Origin: Comamonas testosteroni
GTDB taxonomy: Bacteria > Pseudomonadota > Gammaproteobacteria > Burkholderiales > Burkholderiaceae_C
Reading direction: 5' to 3'
NCBI RefSeq assembly: GCF_014076415.1
Contig: NZ_CP043568.1
Span: forward strand, 2,356,001 to 2,420,000
Length of the DNA stretch: 64,000 nt
Below the pieces are notes generated by a model that had not been told where the DNA came from, did not search any database, and saw only the letters and a program-made list of their open reading frames with translations. A program made the translations under genes and the position numbers. Shown piece after piece: positions 8,668 through 16,977 of this stretch. Every line of letters starts with the position of its first letter. Position 1 is the first letter of the stretch.

Positions 8668-10808
8668 CAGAAGCGCATCACAGCGGACAGCTCCACGCTG
8701 CGGCCGCGCCCCAGCAACCATTGATTGCTGCTTTGGGCCGATGTGGCGTAGAGGCGGTTGGTCAGGTTGCGGCCCACCAGACGCAGCGTGGTGCGCGGGT
8801 TCATATCCCAGCTCAGCACGGCATCGGTCACTACATAAGAGGGCAGGCGGGTGGTGTTGGCGTTGTCGGAAAAGCGGTCGCCCACGTAGCGCAGGCCCAG
8901 CGAAGCCTGCCATGGGCCGGTGCGGTAGTGGCCCCAGAGGTTGGCCGTCACGCGCGGCACGTTGCTGGGGCGGTTGCCTGTACGGTCCACCCCCTTGCTG
9001 CCTTCGAGCAGACGATCGAACTTTGCATCCACATAGGACAGATTGCCTTCGAAGCGCAGTGTCTTGCTGGCATGGATGAGGCCGGTCAGCTCCAGCCCCC
9101 TGGACGACTGCTTGCCGCCCTGAACCGATAGTGCCGGACGATCGGGGTCGCGGGTGATGATGTCGTCCTTGACGATGCGATAGGCCGCCACGGTCCATTC
9201 GCCACGCCCATTGGGCAGCTGCTGCTTGTAGCCGACTTCGATCTGGCGGCCCTGGCTGAGGCTGAAGCCCGATTGCGACTGGGCAATCGACAGCAGGCTG
9301 GTGACGGGGTCATGGCCGGTGCTGGTCTGCACATAGGCGCTGCTGAGTGCATCGAACTTGTGAGTCAGGCCCAGGCGCCAGGAGGTGCCGTTCAGCGGCT
9401 TGTCAAAACCCGATCCGTCCTGAATATTGTTGCGCGAGAAGGCATACCAGTCGCGGCGCATGCCGGCCATCAGCAGCCACTGTTCGCTGATCTTCCAGGC
9501 ATCTTCGAGATACAGCGCATTCTGGCGGATGCTGGAGTTCATGCGCGGCAGATAGGCGTCGGGGCTGTCCCAGTAGCCATGCTGCGGCTCGAAGGCCGAA
9601 ACCGTGGACTGACCGGTGTAGGGCGAGTTGCTGCTGCTGGTGAACTGGGCGTTGGAGATGTCCCAGCCCATGGCGATCTGGTGGCTGGCGGCCTTGAGGT
9701 CTAGCCCCATGCGATTGCCCGTCTGCTGCACATCGTGGCCGATTTCCAGATAGTCGGATCGCCCCACCTGGCCAGTGGCCGGCTGGTAGTCGTAAGCCTC
9801 GATATTCTTCCAGTGGCGATCGGACCTGAAGTGATAGAGCTCGTTGCGCACTGTCAGCGTGTCACTGGCACGCCATTGGGCCTTGGCGCGAAAACGCTGG
9901 TCCTTGAACTGATCGATGGCATCGAGCACGTTGTAATTCTTTTTGCGCAACTCCCTGACGATCTGCCCGTCGACCACGGGTGTGCCGAAATAGCGCTCGG
10001 GCTTTTGCTGGCTGATGTCGGCGCTCAGGTCCACGGTCAGATCGCTGCGCGGCGTCCAGCGCAGTGCGCTCATCAGCTTGCCGCTGCTGGCCTTGCCCAG
10101 CTCGCGCTCGCCGTCGGTGCGGTCGCCATAGGCATCGAGCCGGTAGCTCAGGGTCTCGCCCAGTGCGCCACTGGCGCCGATGCCGGCGTAGGCCCTGCCG
10201 TGGCTGCCTGCTCCCAGCAGCACTTCGGTGGAGCGCTCGCGGCTGGGCTGCTTGCGGATGGCGTTCATGGTGGCACCTGTGGTGCCGCTGCCATACATCA
10301 GCGATGCGGGGCCGCGCAGCACTTCGATGCGCTCATAGCCCCAGCTGTCGCCCGGATAGTTGACGGTGCCCGAGGCCACGCCCAGCATGATGCCGTCCTC
10401 GGCAATGCCGATGGAGTTCACTCCACTGAAGCCGCGACTTGAAAAAGACAGCCCGCCATTGCCAGGGGCGCCCGATGCGCTCAGGCCTACGGTGCGGGTG
10501 ACGGCGTCGGAGACCCGGTAGTCAGCACGCTCGTCGATCTGCAGCGAAGACACGCCGCTGACACTGGCAGGAAGGTCCAGCACGGGTACATCCACATGGG
10601 ACGCCGTGGTTGCCGGCTGGCTGGTCTGCAGCTCATGCGAGGGCAGACGGTTTTCCCGCACTGTGACTTCGGGCAGGGACTGCTGGGCCATGCCGACGGC
10701 GGGACAGAGCAAAAGCAGCTTGAGTGCGGTGCTGCCTAGATGGCGCAGCTGAGGCTTGGAGTTGAGGGCGGAATGAAGAGCAGCAGAGGTTTGTGGATGA
10801 GAGCACAT
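8667..10808 (-). CDS. TonB-dependent outer membrane receptor, probably for corrinoids
   Basis: This 713-residue protein has a signal peptide (cleavage near AQQ), a probable TonB box in SLPEVTVREN, a plug domain (GISIG-like SSRGFSGVNSIGI, RIEVLRGPASLMYGSGTTGATMN) and a beta-barrel ending in an aromatic residue (AVMRF). It lacks the STN signalling domain. The plug sequence resembles siderophore receptors, but the gene is the first one downstream of a cobalamin riboswitch and is coupled to a BtuF-like gene, so cobalamin uptake is inferred. No strong ribosome-binding site precedes the ATG. Confidence 0.88.
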   Translation of the reverse strand: MCSHPQTSAALHSALNSKPQLRHLGSTALKLLLLCPAVGMAQQSLPEVTVRENRLPSHELQTSQPATTASHVDVPVLDLPASVSGVSSLQIDERADYRVSDAVTRTVGLSASGAPGNGGLSFSSRGFSGVNSIGIAEDGIMLGVASGTVNYPGDSWGYERIEVLRGPASLMYGSGTTGATMNAIRKQPSRERSTEVLLGAGSHGRAYAGIGASGALGETLSYRLDAYGDRTDGERELGKASSGKLMSALRWTPRSDLTVDLSADISQQKPERYFGTPVVDGQIVRELRKKNYNVLDAIDQFKDQRFRAKAQWRASDTLTVRNELYHFRSDRHWKNIEAYDYQPATGQVGRSDYLEIGHDVQQTGNRMGLDLKAASHQIAMGWDISNAQFTSSSNSPYTGQSTVSAFEPQHGYWDSPDAYLPRMNSSIRQNALYLEDAWKISEQWLLMAGMRRDWYAFSRNNIQDGSGFDKPLNGTSWRLGLTHKFDALSSAYVQTSTGHDPVTSLLSIAQSQSGFSLSQGRQIEVGYKQQLPNGRGEWTVAAYRIVKDDIITRDPDRPALSVQGGKQSSRGLELTGLIHASKTLRFEGNLSYVDAKFDRLLEGSKGVDRTGNRPSNVPRVTANLWGHYRTGPWQASLGLRYVGDRFSDNANTTRLPSYVVTDAVLSWDMNPRTTLRLVGRNLTNRLYATSAQSSNQWLLGRGRSVELSAVMRF

Positions 10809-10920
10809 ATCACGAGGCCGAAACTGCCTGAAGGGATAGCTGTGCCGCAGACAGGTCCGCCTTTTTCAGGCATGACGCAATCCACTTTCTGGCCGCTATC
10901 CGCACCCCGCAGACAGTTTT

Positions 10921-10944
10921 CGTAAAGACCGCCCAGAGGGGCGG
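10921..10944 (-). terminator. Terminator hairpin in riboswitch expression platform
   Basis: On the minus strand the perfect stem CCGCCC/GGGCGG with loop CTCT is followed by TCTTTACG. It begins about ten bases after the end of the riboswitch aptamer and lies before the TonB receptor gene. Its placement fits a transcription-termination switch; the U-tract is short, so strength is uncertain. Confidence 0.6.
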
Positions 10945-10954
10945 AGTTGAGTCA

Positions 10955-11189
10955 TCGGCAGGCCGGTCTCCGGGCTCACAGGCAATTCATTGCTGAACTC
11001 ACGACTCGCCTTCCCGGAAGATGCAGACCGTCGCGAGGCGAGGGGCCGGATCATGTCCAGTGGCTGCAAGCGCCGATGCGCTCGCATGAGTGTGTTGACC
11101 TGTTTACCGTTGCGGGGGCAGCCAAGGCTTCCTGAGCTTGCGATCAGACCTTGTTCCCGTTTCACTCGCTTCAAGCGAGCACCTTCCGA
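10955..11189 (-). promoter_or_regulatory. Cobalamin riboswitch upstream of the TonB receptor-cobN operon
   Basis: On the minus strand the RNA shows GGTGC..., ACGGGAAC, the conserved GCTGCCCCCGCAACGGTA B12-box core, CCACTG, a CTTCCGGGAAGGCGAGT element and GGAGACCGGCCTGCC. The outer bases (TCGGAAGG with CCTGCCGA) can form P1. These are the signatures of the adenosylcobalamin riboswitch class. It should repress the downstream receptor, BtuF, CbiX-like, cobW, cobN and chelatase genes when cobalamin is plentiful. Confidence 0.93.
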
Positions 11190-11250
11190 AACGAAGCGCC
11201 ATCAAGGCGCCGCGAGAGTTTATCAGCCCCTGGGCGAAACGCAGAGGGAT

Positions 11251-12048
11251 TTAGAGCAACTCGTCCGGCATGAACTCGATCAGCGGTTTGCCGCTGCGCT
11301 CGGCGATGCGTACCTGGGCACGTACTCCATAGACTTCGGCAATGGTCTGCTCGGTCAGCACCTGGGCCGGCGTGCCCTGTGCCACCAGTTCACCTGCCTT
11401 GAGCAGGTACAGGCGGTCGCAGTAGTGGGCAGCCAGTGGCAGCTCGTGCAGCGCGGCCAGCGTGGTCAGGCCCAGGCTGCGGATCAGGTTCATCAGCTCG
11501 AACTGGTGGCGTACGTCCAGGTGATTGGTGGGCTCGTCCAGCACCAGCAGCCTGGTCTGCTGGGCCAATGCCCTGGCCATGAGCACGCGCTGCTTCTCGC
11601 CACCTGACAGGGTGGAGAACATGCGCTGTGCCAGCGACTGGGCCTGGACCTGGGCCAGGGACTGGGCGACGATGCGAAAGTCTTGCTCGCTGTCCCGGGC
11701 GAAAGATCTCTGGTGCGGCGTGCGACCCATGAGCACCACATCGCAGACGCGCAGATCGAACTCGCTGGCGTTTTCCTGGGTCAGCACCGCCATGGAGCGG
11801 GCATTGTCGCGAGCGCTGCGCTGCCAGACGTCCTGTCCGTCTATGCAGACCGTACCGCTCGCAGGCCTGAGCATGCGGTAGATCATGCGCAGCAGTGTGG
11901 ACTTGCCGCTGCCGTTGGGGCCGAGCAAGCCGACCAGTTCGCCATGCCGGATATGCAGGCTGATGTCCTTGACAATGGAGGCGGCCGCCGTCTGCCAATG
12001 CAGGCGGCTGGCCTCCAGCAGGCAGGAAGAGCTGGGTGCGGAACTCAC
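11251..12048 (-). CDS. btuD: Cobalamin/corrinoid ABC transporter ATP-binding protein
   Basis: This 265-residue ABC ATPase of the BtuD/FecE/FhuC type has Walker A GPNGSGKST (residues 43-51), signature LSGGE, Walker B LLVLDEPT and the switch histidine in LAALHELPLA. I choose GTG at 12048 because GTGA overlaps the btuC stop and AAAAGGA stands at the right distance upstream; an in-frame GTG at 12081 is the alternative. With the BtuC-like permease it forms the inner-membrane importer, presumably serving the BtuF-like lipoprotein encoded in the next operon. Confidence 0.9.
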   Translation of the reverse strand: MSSAPSSSCLLEASRLHWQTAAASIVKDISLHIRHGELVGLLGPNGSGKSTLLRMIYRMLRPASGTVCIDGQDVWQRSARDNARSMAVLTQENASEFDLRVCDVVLMGRTPHQRSFARDSEQDFRIVAQSLAQVQAQSLAQRMFSTLSGGEKQRVLMARALAQQTRLLVLDEPTNHLDVRHQFELMNLIRSLGLTTLAALHELPLAAHYCDRLYLLKAGELVAQGTPAQVLTEQTIAEVYGVRAQVRIAERSGKPLIEFMPDELL

Positions 12049-13130
12049 GGATTGTCCTTTTCCCGCACGCTCTTGCGGCACAGCATCCAGACAAAGAATG
12101 GGCCGCCCAGCAGCGAGGTGATGACACCCACGGGTACTTCGGCGGGGGCGAAGCTGATGCGCGAGAACACATCGACCCAGATCAGGAAGATGGCGCCTGT
12201 GAGCGCTGCCACAGGCAGCACGCGCCGGTGCTCGGAGCCGACCAGCATGCGGGCGACATGGGGCACGATGAGGCCGACAAAGCCGATCGGACCTGTCAGC
12301 GCCACCAGCACGCCCGTTACCATCGAGACCAGGACAAATAGCCAGCGCCTGGTGCGGGTGGTGTCCACCCCGAGCGTGGCGGCGGTCTCTTCGCCTGCCA
12401 GCAGCGCATTGAGCGAGCGGGCCTGTGCCAGCAGCAGGACCACGCCAGCCGCCAGCAGGGCGGCCGGCAGGCCCAGCTCCTGCCAGCGGGTTCCTGCCAG
12501 GCTGCCCAGGGTCCAGGTCAGCACGGAATTGGCCAGCTCGCGCTGATCGGCCGTCAGCACAATCAGGCTGGTAACGCCGCCCAGGCAGTAGGCAATGGCC
12601 ACGCCACCCAGAATGAGTCGCGATGCCTGCAGTCTTCCATTGGCATGGGCCAGTAAGTACACGGCCACACAGGCCAGCAGCGCACCGCTGAAAGCTCCCA
12701 GTGGCAAGGCCAGCTCGCCGGCAAATGCCAGTGCGCCGAAGGCCAGCACGCTCACGGCCCCGACCGACGCACCGGATGAAACGCCCAGCAGATAGGGGTC
12801 GGCCAGCGGATTGCGCACCATGGCCTGCATGGCCACGCCCACCAGCGCGAGGCCTGCACCGGTCAGGGCAGCCAGCAATACGCGCGGCAGGCGCACACGC
12901 CAGACAATCTGGTATTGGGCGCTGCTCCAGCTGCCCGAAGGCCAGTCCAGGCCCAGGCGCTGACCCAGCTCATAAGCCGTGATCTGCCAGGCTTGCCCGG
13001 GGGCGATCCGTACCGGCCCCAAGGTGATGGCCAGAGTCAGGGACAGCAGCAGCACTGCCGTCAACATGGCCAGCCATAGCTTCAGCTGATGGCGTTGCTG
13101 GACGAACATCTGTGTCAACGGCTGGGTCAT
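12045..13130 (-). CDS. btuC: Cobalamin/corrinoid ABC transporter permease
   Basis: This 361-residue FecCD/BtuC-family permease has about ten hydrophobic segments and the family motifs RLPRVLLAALTGAGLALVG, NPLADPYLLGVSSGASVG and GFVGLIVPHVARMLVG. The ATG at 13130 gives the normal family length, although an in-frame start at 13259 exists and no strong ribosome-binding site is seen at either. It is the first gene after a cobalamin riboswitch and overlaps btuD by four bases. Context makes cobalamin the likely substrate; by sequence alone it could also be a siderophore permease. Confidence 0.9.
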   Translation of the reverse strand: MTQPLTQMFVQQRHQLKLWLAMLTAVLLLSLTLAITLGPVRIAPGQAWQITAYELGQRLGLDWPSGSWSSAQYQIVWRVRLPRVLLAALTGAGLALVGVAMQAMVRNPLADPYLLGVSSGASVGAVSVLAFGALAFAGELALPLGAFSGALLACVAVYLLAHANGRLQASRLILGGVAIAYCLGGVTSLIVLTADQRELANSVLTWTLGSLAGTRWQELGLPAALLAAGVVLLLAQARSLNALLAGEETAATLGVDTTRTRRWLFVLVSMVTGVLVALTGPIGFVGLIVPHVARMLVGSEHRRVLPVAALTGAIFLIWVDVFSRISFAPAEVPVGVITSLLGGPFFVWMLCRKSVREKDNP

Positions 13131-13391
13131 GGCTGCAGCCGGGCGGGGCTCCAGGCCGGGCAGGGCAGGGTGCCGTCGGAATCGGCAAAAGGCATGGTGC
13201 CAGCAGGTCCAAGGCGCAAGGCGCAAGCCTGTGCAAGGTGTCTCATTGTCATCAGCCAAGGCAGACGGTCTGCATGCTGGTGACGAGATCGGGCGGAGGG
13301 CGGGCCTCGCAGCCTGTTGCCGTCACGCTGCTCCCCGCAGACGCTCGTTGCACATGCCGACTGCCGGAACTGGGCCCGGGCGGTCAGCGCT

Positions 13392-13611
13392 CAACAGGCC
13401 GGTATCCGGGCTGGCAGATTGCGCGAGGCATGTCACTTCGCCTTCCCGGCGTTGTCGCGCGCCTCGTCGAAGAGGCCACGTAGAACGCCAGTGACGGGCT
13501 TGTGCAAGCGCAAAAGCCATGAAGTGGTTTGATCTGCTTACCGTTGCGGGGGCAGCCAAGGCTTTGAACCTTGTTCCCGTTTAACCCGATGAAGCACCGG
13601 GCACCTGTCGC
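13392..13611 (-). promoter_or_regulatory. Cobalamin riboswitch upstream of btuCD
   Basis: Read on the minus strand it contains ACAGGTGCC, ACGGGAACAAGGTT, GGCTGCCCCCGCAACGGTA, GTCACTGGCG, a CGCCGGGAAGGCGAAGTGA element and CCCGGATACCGGCCTGT, with ACAGG/CCTGT able to close P1. The core is nearly identical to the copy at 10955-11189. About 260 bases separate the aptamer from the btuC start; I see no convincing U-tailed terminator there, so translational control is possible. Confidence 0.92.
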
Positions 13612-13951
13612 ATGGAGAAAAAGCCTGCAGCACCGCAGTGCCGAGACTTGTTTCAGCGAAAAATTATATAGCAGCGCATCCAGACATCGTCTGGGAGATA
13701 TGGGCGACTCCTTTGAGGCGGCGAGGCGCAGAGACGGGGGCAGCCGTCGCGTTCAGCGCGACGCCGGTGCTGGAAGGCACGAAGTTCATGCCCTGTGTCG
13801 ACACTGTCTGCGATCGATATCCGATCTCCAAACAGGCTGTAGTGGCCTGAAATGTCGGTGGCGGCTGTTTTTTGAGTGGTCGCAGTCAAAACTGAGCTGA
13901 CATTTGTGCATAAAAATAGCGGCTGAGACAGCCCCTGATTTTGAGGACACC
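13612..13951 (+). other. Intergenic region without a supported gene
   Basis: These 340 bases separate the minus-strand btuC riboswitch from the plus-strand DUF2721 gene and should hold both promoters. A GTG-initiated frame (13638-13850, 70 codons) is open, but it has no ribosome-binding site and no family I recognise, so I do not call it. A CAGGC/GCCTG hairpin lies near 13837-13853 without a T-run. Confidence 0.4.
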
Positions 13952-14446
13952 ATGAGCATCTGGTCCATCGACGCACAGACCGTCACCCACAGCATTCAGC
14001 TCGCTGTTGCGCCGGTTTTTTTTCTGACTGCCGTGGCCGGCATGATTGGCTCCGTTGCGGGGCGGCTGGCCCGCATCATTGACCGCGCCCGCAAGCTGGA
14101 GGAAAGCCTGCGCACCCTGGACGATCACGATCTGATCGCGCGCCACCTCAAGGAGCTGCATTTTCTGCGCGAGCGCGGGCGGCTGGCCAATGTCTCCATC
14201 GCGCTGCTGACACTGTGCGGCATGTGCATAGGGCTGACCATCGTGCTGCTGTTCGTGGGTCAGGCCTACGGCGTCAGCGGCCACGGCTATGCCGTTTTCA
14301 GCTTCCTGCTGGGGGTGCTGGCCTTTGTGCTGGCGCTGTGCTGCTTTCTTTGGGAGACCATCATGGCAACACGCATTCTGGACTTTCATATGCTCACCCA
14401 GGCCAGGGCGGCCGTGCGCCATGTGGAGTCCGAGCATCGCCCCTGA
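13952..14446 (+). CDS. DUF2721 family membrane protein
   Basis: This 164-residue protein matches the DUF2721 pattern: a first hydrophobic segment (LAVAPVFFLTAVAGMIGSVAGR), a conserved basic/acidic linker (RLARIIDRARKLEE), then two further hydrophobic segments (about 88-112 and 118-145). The ATG at 13952 is preceded by GAGGA at good spacing, while an upstream in-frame start at 13904 is not. The biochemical role of the family is unknown. A second small membrane protein follows 14 bases downstream on the same strand, so the two are probably co-transcribed. Confidence 0.85.
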   Translation: MSIWSIDAQTVTHSIQLAVAPVFFLTAVAGMIGSVAGRLARIIDRARKLEESLRTLDDHDLIARHLKELHFLRERGRLANVSIALLTLCGMCIGLTIVLLFVGQAYGVSGHGYAVFSFLLGVLAFVLALCCFLWETIMATRILDFHMLTQARAAVRHVESEHRP

Positions 14447-14460
14447 TTGCGCTGCGAGAC

Positions 14461-14790
14461 ATGTTTTTCCTGCCTCTGATCCTGGTACCCATCGTCTTGC
14501 TGATGGCACTCTCTCGCCTCTATCAGATTCCCGTGCAGCTGCGCTCGGGCCGGCTACGGTTGGTCGAGCGCGGCAGGCCGGGCTTGCGTCTGGCCACCTT
14601 GCTGGCCTATGTCGGCCTGCTGGCAGGCAGCGGGGCATTGCTTGCGGCCTTGGTGTATGCAAGCTTTTTCGCGGCCGACCGGTGGCCGGCCTATCTGCAC
14701 CTGGCCCCTTGTCTTGCGCTTTATCCCTTGCTGTATCTGGCGTCCGCATGGGTGTTCTATTACGGCCTGAAAAAGCCTGCTGCAGACTGA
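14461..14790 (+). CDS. Small membrane protein of unknown function
   Basis: This 109-residue protein has three predicted membrane segments: residues 2-20, about 48-70 and about 80-103. A short charged stretch (RSGRLRLVERGRPG) lies between the first two. I do not recognise a family. It starts 14 bases after the DUF2721 gene and ends one base before the stop of the convergent argP-like gene, leaving no room for a terminator between them. It may work with the DUF2721 protein in the inner membrane. Confidence 0.7.
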   Translation: MFFLPLILVPIVLLMALSRLYQIPVQLRSGRLRLVERGRPGLRLATLLAYVGLLAGSGALLAALVYASFFAADRWPAYLHLAPCLALYPLLYLASAWVFYYGLKKPAAD

Positions 14791-14791
14791 G

Positions 14792-15712
14792 CTAGTCCTG
14801 CATGGGTTCCAGCCAGGCAGCTGCGGCATGGATGATGCAGTCGGTCAGGCGTTGAAGGCTGGCCTGGGCATTGCGGGTATGGGCCCAGTACATGGGGATG
14901 TGGAGGTCTCTGCCCGGAAGCAGTTGCATCAGATCGCCACTGGCCAGTTGTGAGGTGATCAGCTGGGCCGGGTGCATGCCCCAGCCCATGCCCAGTTCCA
15001 CGGCACGGGTGTAGCCCTGGTTGGATGGCAGAAAGTGACGCGCATTGTTGCGCCGTCCGTCCAGCCCCAGGCCGTGCAGCCATTGGTCCTGGAGGCTGTC
15101 CTTGCGGCCGTAGTACATCATTGGCGCCTTGGCCAGCATCTGGGCCCGCTCCCGGTCTGACTCGGCTTGGGCCAGGTGACGCTGCACAAACTCCGGGCTG
15201 GCCACGGCGATATAGCGCATGCGGCCCAGGGGCCAGGTGTTGCAGCCAGCAATCGCAGAGCCCGTGGCCGTGACGGCGGCCATGACTTCGCCTTCCTTGA
15301 TGCGTTTGGCCGTGTGGTCCTGGTCGTCAATGCTGATGTCCAGCAGTTCGTTGCCGTCCTGCGTGAAGGCCGCCATGGCATCCATGAACCAGGTTGACAG
15401 GGAGTCGGCATTGACCGCCAGCTTTAGCGTGGGCAGGGCGGTCTGTCCTTCCGGGATCAGCTCGGGGTTCTTGCGGCGCAAATCGTTTTCCAGCAGCGCT
15501 ACCTGCTCCACATGCAGGCACAGGCGTCGGCCGGCCTCCGTACCGGTGCAGGGCGTGCCGCGCAGCACCAGCACCTGTCCCACGCGTTCTTCGAGCAGCT
15601 TGATGCGCTGGGAGATGGCGGAGGGTGTGACATGCAGCTTGCGCGCCGCACGCTCGAAGCTCCCCTCGCGCAATACGGCGGCAAGTGCTTCCAGTCCTGC
15701 ATAGTCAAGCAT
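14792..15712 (-). CDS. argP: LysR-family regulator, ArgP/LysG type
   Basis: This 306-residue LysR-type regulator has an N-terminal winged helix (residues 3-62, with the recognition helix in LHVTPSAISQRIKLLEERVG) and an effector-binding domain. The subfamily features LEALAAVLREGSFERAARKL and the long IKEGEVMAAVTATGSAIAGC region fit ArgP/IciA/LysG, which sense lysine and arginine. It is divergent from a LysE/ArgO exporter gene, the standard arrangement in which ArgP activates the exporter. The start ATG gives the usual length of about 300. Confidence 0.9.
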   Translation of the reverse strand: MLDYAGLEALAAVLREGSFERAARKLHVTPSAISQRIKLLEERVGQVLVLRGTPCTGTEAGRRLCLHVEQVALLENDLRRKNPELIPEGQTALPTLKLAVNADSLSTWFMDAMAAFTQDGNELLDISIDDQDHTAKRIKEGEVMAAVTATGSAIAGCNTWPLGRMRYIAVASPEFVQRHLAQAESDRERAQMLAKAPMMYYGRKDSLQDQWLHGLGLDGRRNNARHFLPSNQGYTRAVELGMGWGMHPAQLITSQLASGDLMQLLPGRDLHIPMYWAHTRNAQASLQRLTDCIIHAAAAWLEPMQD

Positions 15713-15803
15713 TAGAGTTTCTTCATTGGATTGAGTAAATGTAATTTTACTTAATTGATGCGCAGAGCAAGAATCCGGGCCGGTTTGGAGGAGTCAGCGG
15801 CTC
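15713..15803 (+). promoter_or_regulatory. Divergent control region between argP and lysE/argO
   Basis: This 91-base AT-rich spacer contains TGAGTAAATGTAATTTTACTTAATTG, written here only as its inverted halves AAATGTAA/TTACTT. Such a dyad in the gap between argP and its exporter is the expected place for an ArgP operator. Only position and symmetry support this. Confidence 0.45.
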
Positions 15804-16454
15804 ATGGATATGACAACTAATTTTTATTCCGCCTGGATTGCAGGCTTTACGGTGTGCGCTTCGCTCATTGTTTCCATCGGCGCCCAGAACCTGTATGTGC
15901 TGCGCCAGGCAGTACAGGGCGAGCATGTGAAGGCCTGCGTGGCTCTGTGTGTGCTCAGCGACGGGCTGCTGGTTGCGTTGGGGGTGGCCGGCATGGCGCA
16001 GATGCTGACCAGCTATCCGGCATTGGCTCAGTATCTGACGCTGGGCGGAGCCGCATTCCTGCTGGCCTATGGCCTTTTCGCCTTGCGGCGCATGTGGCTG
16101 GCCCCGGATGCGGCCATGGAGATTGGCGGGCGCAGGGCGGCGCCGCGCGGGATGACGAGCGTGCTGGCTGCGCTGGCGGCCATCACCTTGCTCAATCCCC
16201 ATGTGTACCTGGATACGGTGTTGCTGATGGGCTCGATTGGCGCCCAGCAGGAGGGCGCAGGCCGCTGGTCCTATGTGATGGGGGCGGCCTCGGCCAGCTG
16301 CCTCTGGTTTGTGCTGCTGGCGATGGCGGGGCGCCGTCTCAAGCACCTGTTTGCCAACCCCGGTGCCTGGCGCGTCATGGATGGCATCACCGGTGTGATG
16401 ATGCTGGGTCTGGCCTGGTGGGTGGCGAGCAGCGCTTTGGGAATGGAGGTTTGA
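15804..16454 (+). CDS. argO: LysE/ArgO family amino-acid exporter
   Basis: This 216-residue inner-membrane protein has about six hydrophobic segments and the LysE/ArgO signatures GAQNLYVLRQ, LSDGLLVALGV and LLNPHVYLDTVLLMGSIG. The family exports L-lysine and/or L-arginine, protecting cells fed with peptides. GGAGGAG lies upstream; a second ATG six bases further in is a possible start. It is divergent from an argP-type regulator that probably controls it. I cannot tell from sequence whether lysine or arginine is preferred. Confidence 0.9.
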   Translation: MDMTTNFYSAWIAGFTVCASLIVSIGAQNLYVLRQAVQGEHVKACVALCVLSDGLLVALGVAGMAQMLTSYPALAQYLTLGGAAFLLAYGLFALRRMWLAPDAAMEIGGRRAAPRGMTSVLAALAAITLLNPHVYLDTVLLMGSIGAQQEGAGRWSYVMGAASASCLWFVLLAMAGRRLKHLFANPGAWRVMDGITGVMMLGLAWWVASSALGMEV

Positions 16455-16513
16455 GTCTCAAGCTGTGCCTGCACCAAGCATTGCAGACTCTTTCACACAC
16501 TCGTCTTGGCTTT

Positions 16514-16822
16514 TCAAGCCTCTGCAGCCTGCTCCCACAGACCCACGGCTTCGATGAGGTTCCAGCTATTGCATTCGATGCGGTAGTGACCTGTGGCTCC
16601 GGTTTTCTGGCTCTGGCCCTCGATCACCACAATATGCTTGCCATGACGCCGGGCTTCTGAGATCGGGCGGATCTTGTCGTAGTTGTGCTTCTCGGCAATG
16701 TCGCCACGAAAGGCAATCGTCACCTGCTCGCGCCGGGGGAAGTAGTCCTTGGCATATTTGTTCAGGGTGCGATCGGCAACCAGCGTGGCCATATCGGGCG
16801 AGGTGGCGGAAGAAGCGTTCAT
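16514..16822 (-). CDS. Conserved-looking hypothetical protein, 102 residues
   Basis: I do not recognise this family. The gene is convincing: a strong GAGGAG ribosome-binding site stands before the ATG, and codon use matches neighbours. The protein is soluble, with a charged N-terminal half (RTLNKYAKDYFPRREQVTIAFRGDIAEKHNYDKI) and a C-terminal half ending in HYRIECNSWNLIEAVGLWEQ. There are no membrane segments or signal peptide. It stands alone, convergent with the exporter gene and upstream of an Lrp-type regulator on the same strand, 155 bases away. Confidence 0.7.
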   Translation of the reverse strand: MNASSATSPDMATLVADRTLNKYAKDYFPRREQVTIAFRGDIAEKHNYDKIRPISEARRHGKHIVVIEGQSQKTGATGHYRIECNSWNLIEAVGLWEQAAEA

Positions 16823-16977
16823 CGTGTCTCCTCAAGAGTGGGCTCTTGTTGTGCGCAGAATCTGAGCCGGTTTATGACGCAATTGTTGCATTTTGTTTCC
16901 GGTGGCGCCAGTGCCAGTCCCCATGGCAGATGGCAGCCCTCGTTCTGCATCAAATCGGGTCGCACTGCCGAACTGCC

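Noticed and set aside
10896..11174. Small open frames within the two cobalamin riboswitches
   Set aside because: They run through conserved RNA structure and have no start signals.
13638..13850. A 70-codon GTG-initiated frame after the btuC riboswitch
   Set aside because: No ribosome-binding site; a faint likeness to a START/SRPBCC start is too weak to call a gene or a remnant.
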